Source: PALSA-1006 sp036171275
GTDB taxonomy: Bacteria; Pseudomonadota; Gammaproteobacteria; Burkholderiales; Gallionellaceae
NCBI GenBank assembly: GCA_036171275.1
Contig: JAVHQT010000092.1
Coordinates: 1 to 64,000, forward strand
Reading direction: 5' to 3'
Length of the DNA stretch: 64,000 nucleotides
A model generated the notes under the pieces. The model was not told the DNA's origin, searched no databases, and was given only the letters and a program-made list of their open reading frames with translations. The position numbers and the translations under genes are program-made. Below are positions 18,149 through 25,583 of the stretch, one piece after another (position 1 is the stretch's first letter; every line of letters starts with the position of its first letter).

Positions 18149-18964
18149 TTATGCCTCAAATACCGCATCAATCGCGTGATCCAGCGTATCGCGAATATCG
18201 GCATCATCGGTAATCGGACGCACCAGCGCCATGCGACAGGCATCGCGTGGCGCAATACCTTGCTGAATTAAGGTGGCGGCGTACACCAGCAAACGCGTCG
18301 AAATCCCTTCGTCTAGACCGTGCCCTTTTAACTTGCGCGCCACTTCGCCGATTTTGACCAGCTTGCTTGAAACCTCGCTGCTAATGCCGGTTTCTTTGCT
18401 GACAATGGCGATTTCAACGTCCACTTTTGCGTAGTCAAATTCCAGCCCGGCAAAGCGTTGTTTGGTGGATTGCTTCAAGTCTTTCATCAGATTTTGATAG
18501 CCGGGATTATAAGAAATCACCAATTGAAAATCTGGGTGTGCTGCCACCAACTCACCTTTTTTATCCAACGGCAAGGTGCGTCTATGGTCGGTCAAAGGGT
18601 GAATGACCACCGTGGTGTCTTGGCGCGCCTCAACGATTTCATCCAGATAGCAAATCGCGCCATAACGCGCAGCCAAAGTCAGTGGACCATCTAGCCAGCG
18701 CGTGCCATTGGCATCTAGCAAATAGCGACCAACCAAATCGGACGCCGTCATATCTTCATTGCAAGCTACTGTTATTAAAGGCTTATTTAACTTCCATGCC
18801 ATGTGCTCCACGAAACGTGATTTACCACAACCGGTTGGGCCTTTTAGCATCACCGGCAGGCGCGCGTTATAAGCCGCTTCGTATAGCGCCACTTCGTTGC
18901 TTTGCGCTTGATAGAACGGCTCTTTAGAAATTTGGTATTGCTTAATATCGAACATCGTACTCAT
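18149..18964 (-). CDS. cbbQ: RuBisCO activase AAA+ subunit CbbQ
   Basis: The 271-residue MoxR-family ATPase has Walker A GPTGCGKS at 42-49, Walker B in ICYLDEIVEAR, sensor ISYNPGYQ, and the C-terminal lid SRLLVYAATLI-type segment STRLLVYAATLIQQGI. It powers remodelling of inhibited RuBisCO with CbbO. GGGAGAG precedes the ATG. It lies 109 bases after cbbM across a strong terminator, so its expression probably depends on partial read-through. Confidence 0.95.
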   Translation of the reverse strand: MSTMFDIKQYQISKEPFYQAQSNEVALYEAAYNARLPVMLKGPTGCGKSRFVEHMAWKLNKPLITVACNEDMTASDLVGRYLLDANGTRWLDGPLTLAARYGAICYLDEIVEARQDTTVVIHPLTDHRRTLPLDKKGELVAAHPDFQLVISYNPGYQNLMKDLKQSTKQRFAGLEFDYAKVDVEIAIVSKETGISSEVSSKLVKIGEVARKLKGHGLDEGISTRLLVYAATLIQQGIAPRDACRMALVRPITDDADIRDTLDHAIDAVFEA

Positions 18965-19022
18965 GCTGCTCTCCCTGTTTTCGGGTAAAAATCTAGTGAC
19001 AACTCAACTGTTTGGGATAAAA

Positions 19023-19054
19023 AAACCCCTGCAAGAAATGTCCGGCAGGGGTTT
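19023..19054 (-). terminator. Intrinsic terminator after cbbM
   Basis: AAACCCCTGC (19023-19032) pairs with GCAGGGGTTT (19045-19054) around a 12-base loop. On the minus strand a run of Ts follows at once. Its place between cbbM and cbbQ suggests that it makes RuBisCO message more abundant than cbbQO message. Confidence 0.85.
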
Positions 19055-19073
19055 CGGTTAAACAGCGCTCGTC

Positions 19074-20453
19074 TTACTTGTGAACACCGAGTTTTTGACG
19101 CCATCCAGGGAAAATCTTGTCGGCATCTTTAGGGAACGACTCGAAAGCGCGTGCAAATTCTTTATGCTCTTTTGCGTATTCGACTGGGTCGGCACCGGCT
19201 TTCCAGCATTCATACGATTGACGCAAAGAAATCGCGCCGGCTGCGGGAGAATCAATGTGACCGTAAGCGCCGCCACCTGCAGTGTTAATCACGTTGCCGT
19301 GCCCGAGGTTTTGGAAGAAACCTGGCAGACGCAAAGCATTCATACCGCCAGAGATAATTGGGGTGGTAGGTTTCATACCATACCATTCTTGGTGATAGAA
19401 CGGACCTTGGCAGCTATCACGCTCAATCATGTAGGCGATCACTTTGTCATCTTTACCGCCTTCCATCTTACCGAAGCCCATGGTGCCGACGTGAATACCG
19501 GAAGCACCTTGCAGACGAGACATTTTAGCCAGCACAAAAGCGGTGTAGCCGCGCTTGGACGAAGGCGATGTAACCGCGCCGTGACCAGCACGGTGGAAGT
19601 GCAAGTATTGGCTTGGATATTGACGACGTGCAGTGGTAATCATGCCAGGACCACCGACATAACCGTCCACCAAGAACGCGACTTTATCGGCATCTGAACC
19701 GAATGTTTCCAAAGCGAAGTCAGCACGAGCGCACATTTCATAGTGGTCATCGGCAGTAATGTTCATCGAGAACAATTTAGCTTGACCCGTTTCGTCTTGA
19801 GCGCGTTTCAGTGCGTCATGGACGAGCGGCAATACTTTCTTGATCGGGCAAAATACTTGGTTACCTTGAGGCTCGTCGTTCTTGATGAAATCGCCGCCCA
19901 ACCAAAATTGATACGCCGCATTCGCGAAAGGTTCAGGACGCAGACCCAATTTAGGTTTAATAATGGTGCCCGAAATGTAGCCGCCGTTAACAACTGGGCG
20001 ACCCAAAATGCGCCACAAGTCAGAAATGTCTTTTGCAGGACCGTCAAACAATTGCAGCATACGGGGCGGAATATAGAAATCTTGCATTTGCAGATTTTCG
20101 ATGTCGCCCATGCCTTGATTGTTACCAATAGTCAAGGTTAGGAAAGAAACGATCATGGCACGGCCGTCGATGACGTTACGGTCAAACAAGTCATTCGGAT
20201 AAGCCACTTTCATAATGCCTTTGGCTTCGTCGATTTCGTACACCAGCGCATCAACGCCTTTGGTGAAATCATCGGTGGTTGACACTTCAACATTGGTACC
20301 GGTAGATGATTCAGCGGCGATATGTGATGCTGCCTCAAGATAGCCCACACCCGCCATTGGCGTCATGGTGTAGGCAACTAAAATGTGACCGCCGTTTTTA
20401 ATGAGTTCGGCTTCTTTAAGGTCTAGATTTGAATAACGAGCTGACTGATCCAT
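19074..20453 (-). CDS. cbbM: Form II RuBisCO (CbbM)
   Basis: The 459-residue enzyme carboxylates ribulose-1,5-bisphosphate. SGTIIKPKLGLRPEPF holds catalytic Lys166 and Lys168, and GGDFIKNDEPQ holds Lys191, which is carbamylated, plus the metal ligands Asp and Glu. The start (MDQSARYSNLDL) and length are those of form II, which lacks small subunits and suits high CO2 and low O2. A full AGGAGG ribosome site precedes the ATG. It heads cbbM-cbbQ-cbbO-fbp and faces cbbR across a 133-base control region. Confidence 0.98.
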   Translation of the reverse strand: MDQSARYSNLDLKEAELIKNGGHILVAYTMTPMAGVGYLEAASHIAAESSTGTNVEVSTTDDFTKGVDALVYEIDEAKGIMKVAYPNDLFDRNVIDGRAMIVSFLTLTIGNNQGMGDIENLQMQDFYIPPRMLQLFDGPAKDISDLWRILGRPVVNGGYISGTIIKPKLGLRPEPFANAAYQFWLGGDFIKNDEPQGNQVFCPIKKVLPLVHDALKRAQDETGQAKLFSMNITADDHYEMCARADFALETFGSDADKVAFLVDGYVGGPGMITTARRQYPSQYLHFHRAGHGAVTSPSSKRGYTAFVLAKMSRLQGASGIHVGTMGFGKMEGGKDDKVIAYMIERDSCQGPFYHQEWYGMKPTTPIISGGMNALRLPGFFQNLGHGNVINTAGGGAYGHIDSPAAGAISLRQSYECWKAGADPVEYAKEHKEFARAFESFPKDADKIFPGWRQKLGVHK

Positions 20454-20495
20454 GCTTCCTCCTGATTAGTAAACAATTGAGATACAACGGTGCAA

Positions 20496-20520
20496 ACTAT
20501 AAATGCGGCTGACTATAAAT
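20496..20520. promoter_or_regulatory. Direct repeats in the cbbM promoter region
   Basis: ACTATAAAT occurs at 20496-20504 and again at 20512-20520, a 16-base spacing. On the minus strand each gives ATTTATAGT, and one TATAGT may serve as the cbbM -10. Together with the palindrome at 20547 they make up most of the cbbR-cbbM spacer. Confidence 0.45.
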
Positions 20521-20546
20521 AACAGTCAAACTTTTTTATTGGAACC

Positions 20547-20561
20547 ATAAGAAAATCTTAT
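20547..20561. promoter_or_regulatory. CbbR-type operator (T-N11-A palindrome)
   Basis: ATAAGAAAATCTTAT is a perfect inverted repeat of six bases around AAA. It contains TAA-N7-TTA, the T-N11-A pattern bound by LysR-type regulators. It ends 25 bases before the cbbR start codon and faces cbbM, so it could serve both autoregulation and cbb activation. Confidence 0.65.
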
Positions 20562-20586
20562 AGTCTTTGATTACAATACCAAGACC

Positions 20587-21480
20587 ATGCTAAATCTAAC
20601 ATTGCGCCAACTTCAAGTTTTTGCCACTGTCGCACGGCACTTAAGTCACTCCCGTGCGGCGCGCGAATTGTATCTGAGCCAGCCCGCAGTTTCCATGCAA
20701 ATTAAGCAGCTCGAGCAAAATATTGGGCTGCCTTTGTTTGAGCAAACGGGCAAGCAATTACATCTAACCGAGGCCGGGCGCGAAATGCTGCATTACAGCC
20801 TAAGCATCACGCAGCAAATTACTGAAATGAATCAAGTATTTAACGCAATGAAAGGTTTAGAGCAGGGCGAATTAAACATAGCCGTTGTTAGCAGCGCTAA
20901 TTATTTTATGCCGCAACGACTGGCGCAATTTATTCAAGCGCATCCCAAAATTCAGGTGAATTTATCGGTCGCCAACCGCGACAGCGTGTTGAAGCAAGTA
21001 ATCGAAAATACCGCCGACTTCGCGATTATGGGACAACCGCCCAGCGGCACCGAAATGCGCGCCGAATCGTTTATGGAAAACCCACTGGTGGTGATCGCGG
21101 CGCCGTCGCATCCGCTGGTGACGGCCAATAAAATTCAGCCAACGCAACTCGTCAATGAAACTTTCTTATTACGCGAACGCGGTTCCGGCACACGCGGCGT
21201 GGTGGAACGGTTTTTTGCCAGTCACCACTTACCTTTGCCGCGCAATATGGAAATGGACACCAACGAAGCAATCAAACAATCGGTACAAGCCGGCATCGGC
21301 ATCGGCATTATTTCGCGGCATGGCATTGAATTAGAATTAGAAACGCAACGTTTGGTGGTGCTTGACGTGGCGCATTTTCCCATCGTGCGTCACTGGTACA
21401 TTGTGCATCGTAAAGATAAGCGCCCATCGCTGGCTGCAGTGGCTTTTGAAGGTTTCTTGCTCGAAAATGTAAGTGTTTGA
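20587..21480 (+). CDS. cbbR: LysR-type regulator of carbon fixation (CbbR)
   Basis: The 297-residue protein has an N-terminal winged helix (MLNLTLRQLQVFATVARHLSHSRAARELYLSQPAVSMQIKQLE) and a LysR effector domain (LNIAVVSSANYF, LRERGSGTRGVVERFF, AGIGIGIISRHGIE). The divergent position next to cbbM and the close match to known CbbR N-termini identify it as the Calvin-cycle activator. In relatives it senses NADPH or cycle intermediates. It ends at the same spot as the convergent MSHA operon, with 11 bases between the stops. Confidence 0.93.
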   Translation: MLNLTLRQLQVFATVARHLSHSRAARELYLSQPAVSMQIKQLEQNIGLPLFEQTGKQLHLTEAGREMLHYSLSITQQITEMNQVFNAMKGLEQGELNIAVVSSANYFMPQRLAQFIQAHPKIQVNLSVANRDSVLKQVIENTADFAIMGQPPSGTEMRAESFMENPLVVIAAPSHPLVTANKIQPTQLVNETFLLRERGSGTRGVVERFFASHHLPLPRNMEMDTNEAIKQSVQAGIGIGIISRHGIELELETQRLVVLDVAHFPIVRHWYIVHRKDKRPSLAAVAFEGFLLENVSV

Positions 21481-21488
21481 TTATATTG
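21470..21488 (+). repeat. Recurrent element over the cbbR stop codon
   Basis: TAAGTGTTTGATTATATTG; its TGA is the cbbR stop. It lies between the ends of cbbR and the convergent mshP gene. Confidence 0.6.
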
Positions 21489-21491
21489 AAC

Positions 21492-21932
21492 TTATTGAAT
21501 AATTGTCACGGCAATCACCCGTTCGGCATAGCCTTCACTGCCAGCCGAACCGACCGCCGCAGAGGCGCTTAATTCATACGACCAACGGGTTATTCCATCT
21601 TCATTATAAAAAACGGCACCGGTACTACAACTGACATTGACAGTAAATGCATTCAGTGGCGCATCCGGCAGCGCAATGGTTTGATTGGTTGAGCCCGCTT
21701 GGCAAGCACTGGCAAATGTCCGAGGAACACTGCTTTGAATAATCTGGAACGCGCCCCATTCAATCCCCGCCCGCGCGGCTTGATAGGCACGTTTTCCGAT
21801 CACATCCATGGCGTCCGTTTGATGCTGTGCCGCAGAAATCGTCAGCGCAAAAGCGCCCATCGCGGCAATCACCACCAATAAGAAAATAGCGGTGACTAAA
21901 CTAAATCCACCTTGTCTTTGTAAATTTTTCAT
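21492..21932 (-). CDS. mshP: MSHA pilus biogenesis protein MshP-like
   Basis: The 146-residue protein opens with a type IV prepilin-like leader ending in QGG before FSLVTAIFLLVVIAAMGAFALT. GAFALTISAAQHQTDAMDVIGKRAYQAARAGIEWGAFQI follows, which is typical of MshP and PilX-like minor pilins. It is the last gene of the operon and overlaps mshO by four bases. No large MshQ-type adhesin gene follows it; cbbR converges immediately. Assignment rests on the N-terminus and gene order. Confidence 0.8.
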   Translation of the reverse strand: MKNLQRQGGFSLVTAIFLLVVIAAMGAFALTISAAQHQTDAMDVIGKRAYQAARAGIEWGAFQIIQSSVPRTFASACQAGSTNQTIALPDAPLNAFTVNVSCSTGAVFYNEDGITRWSYELSASAAVGSAGSEGYAERVIAVTIIQ

Positions 21933-22825
21933 GGGGCATTATTCACATGAATTTCTTCATACAAACTCACGGTCTCCTGACTTTTAGTCACGCTCAGCTT
22001 TACCGCCAACAGGGCATTTCGCCCATTCGCCACGTCATAATCAAAAGCACACGCGCTGACGTTATTCGCCAAAATGGCGCTAGAACCCAATGTTGGCAAA
22101 ACTTGCGCCGAATTAAACCCATAATTCCAATACCGAATCAGTTGCGCCTGACCGTCGCCGCTGGCACTTAGGGTATTCAACGTGCCGACACACGCATACG
22201 TGACGGCATTTTGCGTGCCCTCCACAGTCTGAAAGCGCTGACTGTCCAGCATCGCCGATGGCGGCAACGCAACTGTAGAAGCAAAATGGACAGTGGCAGC
22301 ATTGGCGCTCGAGGTCGCAATGACGCGTCGCACCGCCGACGCCGCCGCCACATCCAAATACGGCAAGCTGCCATCCGACTGCGTACTGCCGATCACGATT
22401 GAATCACCAACCGCCACCGAAATCGGCGCGCCAATAATTTCAAAACACGTATCAATCGTAGCAAAGTCCAATACATCTTCAGCTACCGTGCCACCACATT
22501 TTGCAGTCGCCGTGCCCCTAGTATCCAAGATGCCACGATAACGCCCGCCATTTTTAGTGGGGATAAATTCCACATAAGTTGCGCCCAATGGGGTGGGCAA
22601 ACGGATGCTATTGGGTACCGCCGTGCGAATATCACGAGAAAGTCGCTGAAACGCACCATCGGCAATATCAGTCAACTCTGCCCGCCGCGCCACATCAATA
22701 TATTGCTTCATCGGTGCTTGCAAGAAAATCGCCACAATCCCGCCAATAATGCCGGTCAGCACCATGACAATAATCATTTCGATTAAGGTAAAGCCAGTTT
22801 GCGCGGTGCGGTGCAGGCTCATCAA
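21929..22825 (-). CDS. mshO: MSHA pseudopilin MshO-like
   Basis: The 298-residue minor prepilin has a class III leader cut before Phe in TGFTLIEMIIVMVLTGIIGGIVAIFL, with Glu at the +5 position. The large C-terminal part is extracellular and poorly conserved. Gene order (after mshD, before mshP), the four-base overlaps at both ends, and its size match MshO of Shewanella and Vibrio MSHA loci. Related large minor pilins (PilW) are the alternative. Confidence 0.8.
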   Translation of the reverse strand: MMSLHRTAQTGFTLIEMIIVMVLTGIIGGIVAIFLQAPMKQYIDVARRAELTDIADGAFQRLSRDIRTAVPNSIRLPTPLGATYVEFIPTKNGGRYRGILDTRGTATAKCGGTVAEDVLDFATIDTCFEIIGAPISVAVGDSIVIGSTQSDGSLPYLDVAAASAVRRVIATSSANAATVHFASTVALPPSAMLDSQRFQTVEGTQNAVTYACVGTLNTLSASGDGQAQLIRYWNYGFNSAQVLPTLGSSAILANNVSACAFDYDVANGRNALLAVKLSVTKSQETVSLYEEIHVNNAP

Positions 22826-23328
22826 TATGCCGTCCGATAGCCCATCACACTGATCGCATCGCCATTGGGCGGCGTGACAGTAACGGTAATGCGCACCGCG
22901 CTGGCAGCAGGCGAACCAATCGTCACTGGAGACGCTGCCAACACGCTGACCGAATAATTGCTCAAGATTGCACCATTGAAGGTTGAAATACCGCTCGCGC
23001 TACTCATGGTAAAGCCGTTGTAGTCAGTAATCACATGGTATTCGATGTTGCGATTACTGGCGCTGACCAGATTGGTACTGGGCACACCCGATTCAGGATT
23101 GACGTCTTGCGCCTCAATTTCCTCCAGCAACGACTCCGCAATCGCCAAGGTTTGTTTGTGCATCATCGGGTCGGCGCTACTTTTAGCCACCGTATTCATT
23201 ACCGACAAAATGCCGATTAGCGCGGTGCTGACAATCACGATAAACATGATTAACTCAATCAGGCTAATACCACGCTGATTGACAATATTCAATTTAAACA
23301 ATGGGTTAATGAACATAACCCGTTTCAT
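22822..23328 (-). CDS. mshD: MSHA pseudopilin MshD-like
   Basis: This minor prepilin of about 168 residues has the processing site and helix QRGISLIELIMFIVIVSTALIGIL, with Ile rather than Phe after the Gly. SVMNTVAKSSADPMMHKQTLAIAESLLEEIEAQD is typical of MshD and PilV-like proteins. The first ATG is at 23328; an ATG at 23316 would give a shorter leader and is equally possible. The gene overlaps the end of mshC. Confidence 0.8.
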   Translation of the reverse strand: MKRVMFINPLFKLNIVNQRGISLIELIMFIVIVSTALIGILSVMNTVAKSSADPMMHKQTLAIAESLLEEIEAQDVNPESGVPSTNLVSASNRNIEYHVITDYNGFTMSSASGISTFNGAILSNYSVSVLAASPVTIGSPAASAVRITVTVTPPNGDAISVMGYRTAY

Positions 23329-23764
23329 GTTCAATCAAAATCGTCGTAATTCCCGCAGTCGCGTCGCCCACAGTTAAAGAATCTTGCGCTGCATTGGCCA
23401 CACCCAGTGAATTAACTGGGCGGCCGAGCGCATCAAAATAAATCGTTTTGGCGGTTAAGGTCACGCTGCTAGGATTGGCACAAGTCAGACTGTAATTCAC
23501 CACGCGCAAGGTGCAGTCCGAACTATTCGCGGAATTGCTGCTGATCGCCACTTGAATTTGATGGCGTTGCGCGATAGCGCTTTTTTGCCCGTAACGTAAA
23601 GCAGCCTTAATCTGATCGGCAGCGCCTTGCGCCTGAAACATAGACGTGTTGAGCAATTTTGGCATGGCTGCCACGGCCAACACCCCAACGATAATCATCA
23701 CGGTGATTAACTCAATCAGCGTAAATCCTTGCGTGAACTTATTCATTTTATTCAAATAAATCAT
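23306..23764 (-). CDS. mshC: MSHA pseudopilin MshC-like
   Basis: The 152-residue minor prepilin has the site and helix QGFTLIELITVMIIVGVLAVAAMPKLLN. GAADQIKAALRYGQKSAIAQRHQIQVAI resembles MshC and GspH-type minor pilins that cap the pilus. It follows the second pilin gene by nine bases. An internal ATG at 23746 would give a shorter leader. Confidence 0.8.
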   Translation of the reverse strand: MIYLNKMNKFTQGFTLIELITVMIIVGVLAVAAMPKLLNTSMFQAQGAADQIKAALRYGQKSAIAQRHQIQVAISSNSANSSDCTLRVVNYSLTCANPSSVTLTAKTIYFDALGRPVNSLGVANAAQDSLTVGDATAGITTILIEHETGYVH

Positions 23765-23773
23765 AATGATAGC

Positions 23774-24208
23774 TCAATTTGTACAGGGAACGTACGCCAC
23801 GGCAGACGCGCCGCTGGAACTGATGATAATGCACTGCAGCACGCCGCCAATAGAGCAGATTTTATGGGTTCCGCCCGTAATTTGATATTCATTATTCGCG
23901 ACTGCGGTGGCCGATACCAACGTCATCGAACCATTAAACATAATGGCTTGTCCCGCCAAAACGCTGCTGCCCGTTCCGGCACACGCATCGGTGGTATCAC
24001 TGATTGCGGTTCCTAAGGTTGAATTTGTTTTCATGCGGGCATAGTTCATTTCACCGGCAGAAGCCACTGCGCCCGCAACCGCTTTGACTGCGGCATACTG
24101 CGCATCCGTTTGTAGATTGACGAACTTTGGCATCGCAATTGCCGCCAAAATTCCAAGAATGACGATGACAACGATTAACTCAATCAAGGTAAAACCTTGT
24201 TGTTTCAT
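23774..24208 (-). CDS. MSHA-type prepilin, second copy (MshA/MshB-like)
   Basis: The 144-residue prepilin starts MKQQGFTLIELIVVIVILGILAAIAMPKFVNLQ, nearly identical over the first 30 residues to the product at 24297-24686. YAAVKAVAGAVASAGEMNYA is the usual second block of MSHA major pilins. The two genes look like a tandem duplication that diverged in the exposed C-terminal half, including the Cys residues likely to form a disulfide. It lies downstream of a strong terminator, so it is probably expressed less than the first copy. Confidence 0.85.
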   Translation of the reverse strand: MKQQGFTLIELIVVIVILGILAAIAMPKFVNLQTDAQYAAVKAVAGAVASAGEMNYARMKTNSTLGTAISDTTDACAGTGSSVLAGQAIMFNGSMTLVSATAVANNEYQITGGTHKICSIGGVLQCIIISSSGASAVAYVPCTN

Positions 24209-24244
24209 AGTGTAAGTTCGATTGAAAAGATATTTTTTACCCTA

Positions 24245-24275
24245 AAAACAAGGGAGGTCAAGCCTCCCTTGTTTT
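24245..24275 (-). terminator. Intrinsic terminator between the two pilin genes
   Basis: A 13-base perfect stem (24245-24257 with 24263-24275, core AAGGGAGG/CCTCCCTT) with a five-base loop is flanked by A and T runs. On the minus strand it follows the first pilin gene and precedes the second and the minor pilins, so it would make the major pilin message dominant. Confidence 0.85.
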
Positions 24276-24296
24276 GCTCAATGCAGATAAAAACAA

Positions 24297-24686
24297 TTAA
24301 TTGATGGCAGGCACATAAGCCACAGCAGAGGCTGTACTTAAAGTTGCGTCGGCGACAGTACAATCAGGAACGATACCACTAACGGCATATCCGGTGGGAA
24401 AAGCGCCTCCTTGCATCATTGCACCTAAAGTGGAACACGCCACCCCGGCTCCCACTGCGCTGGTTGCCACTGTGGATGCATAAGCAGTACTGGTTGTCCC
24501 TAAAGAACGCGCACCGTAGTTAATCGTACCGGCAGAACTCAATGCGGCTGCCACACCTTTAACCGCAGCGATTTTTGCATCACCGCTCATATCCATAAAT
24601 TTTGGCAACGCAGTGGCGGCCAAAATACCCAAAATCACAATCACCACGATCAATTCGATCAAAGTAAAACCCTGTTGTTGTTTCAT
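24297..24686 (-). CDS. mshA: MSHA major pilin (MshA-like)
   Basis: The 129-residue prepilin starts MKQQQGFTLIELIVVIVILGILAATALPKF and is cut before Phe. The rest is small, Ala/Ser/Thr-rich and has a Cys pair as in MshA. TAGGAG precedes the ATG. With its own promoter candidate upstream and a strong terminator downstream, it is the likely major subunit of an MSHA-type fibre used for attachment. Confidence 0.87.
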   Translation of the reverse strand: MKQQQGFTLIELIVVIVILGILAATALPKFMDMSGDAKIAAVKGVAAALSSAGTINYGARSLGTTSTAYASTVATSAVGAGVACSTLGAMMQGGAFPTGYAVSGIVPDCTVADATLSTASAVAYVPAIN

Positions 24687-24782
24687 TTTTATCTCCTAAG
24701 ATTGAAGCCGCAGCCTCGTTAAGTTAAGTCCAACGCTTGAAAGCTCGATGCCGCAGCACTTCGCTGACTTAAACGCAGGCGC

Positions 24783-24811
24783 AATGTAGTGTAAATAAAA
24801 CATGGGTGCAA
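24783..24811 (-). promoter_or_regulatory. Possible sigma-70 promoter of mshA
   Basis: On the minus strand TTGCAC and TACATT are 17 bases apart (24811 down to 24783), about 100 bases before the mshA start. Each hexamer matches four of six consensus bases. Confidence 0.35.
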
Positions 24812-24900
24812 GTATTTTCACGCGAAAAACCCAAGCAAGGCGCAAGGAACATGCTGATTTATTGAGGATTTTCATTCACCCAAATAATCCTTTAGCCTCA

Positions 24901-24930
24901 AGCCGTTCGCCCTGATCCAGACGAAGGGCT
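24901..24930. repeat. REP-like palindromic sequence
   Basis: AGCCGTTCGCCCTGA and CGAAGGGCT form a near-perfect inverted repeat with one mismatch. The sequence resembles the 'TTCGACAGGCTCAGGGCGAACGG' type intergenic repeat seen in many proteobacteria, with a changed centre. A partial relative lies at 6190-6206. Confidence 0.5.
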
Positions 24931-24984
24931 CCCCACGCACGGCTTTTTAGCTCCAATCTTCCTAATGGATTATCTGGGATTAAA

Positions 24985-25569
24985 TTACTTCGCCCAATAA
25001 ATCAGCAAAATCCAAATATACAAACTGCCCATCAGTAAAAAAACGCCGACTTGCTGGGCGTAGCGAAAGGTAAATTCATCCACCTTTGCAGATTCTGGCA
25101 GGGGGTTGCGCAATAAAATCATTTGGTTTGCACTCTGCTCAAATTCGCGCAACAAGCTGGGACGGAACAAAATAAACAAGCTGATGAACAAAGCTAAGCA
25201 CGCGCCAAGTATTAAAATAAGCACGAGCGGATCAAATAAAGCTTCCATGATTGCCGGAGAAGCTTGCCAGCGCTGCGCCAAGGCTTCCACTGCGCGCGAA
25301 CGCTCAAGGAGCGCGGTGAAAAAGATGAGCACATAAAGCGCACCCAAGAAAATAAATGTCCCCGAAAGATAGCGGTAGCGGTAAAACCAAGGATCCAATT
25401 TCAGTTTGCGGTTGAGTGACAAATTGGCAATTTCACGGTTTAGTGCCTGGCTCAGTGACTTTAGCCAATGCGGCCGAACTATTAGCACCGTACCCATCAG
25501 CAAGCCCGCGAAGCTGCCCGCCAATAGCAAATTAAAGATCACTTCAAACAAGACTTCAGATGCTAACAT
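24985..25569 (-). CDS. Four-helix membrane protein at the mshF position, internally duplicated
   Basis: This 194-residue protein is not one I recognise by sequence. It has four hydrophobic helices (about 8-30, 66-88, 112-135 and 168-192). The halves resemble each other: a helix, then VRPHWL or FRPSLL, a polar helical stretch, an RY-containing segment, and a helix with GALYVLIFF or GSLYIWILL. The gene lies between the platform protein and major pilin genes, where mshF sits in other MSHA loci, but the length and the four helices differ from MshF. A role in pilus assembly is inferred from position only. Confidence 0.75.
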   Translation of the reverse strand: MLASEVLFEVIFNLLLAGSFAGLLMGTVLIVRPHWLKSLSQALNREIANLSLNRKLKLDPWFYRYRYLSGTFIFLGALYVLIFFTALLERSRAVEALAQRWQASPAIMEALFDPLVLILILGACLALFISLFILFRPSLLREFEQSANQMILLRNPLPESAKVDEFTFRYAQQVGVFLLMGSLYIWILLIYWAK

Positions 25570-25582
25570 GTTGATTATATTG
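25564..25582 (+). repeat. Recurrent YAANNNNTTGATTATATTG element
   Basis: TAACATGTTGATTATATTG lies between the platform protein gene and the four-helix gene. On the minus strand it includes the start codon of the latter. Confidence 0.55.
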
Positions 25583-25583
25583 G

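Noticed and set aside
24822..24836. ATTTTCACGCGAAAA as a second parS
   Set aside because: It differs from the parS consensus at several positions, including the central CG-TG step and both ends.
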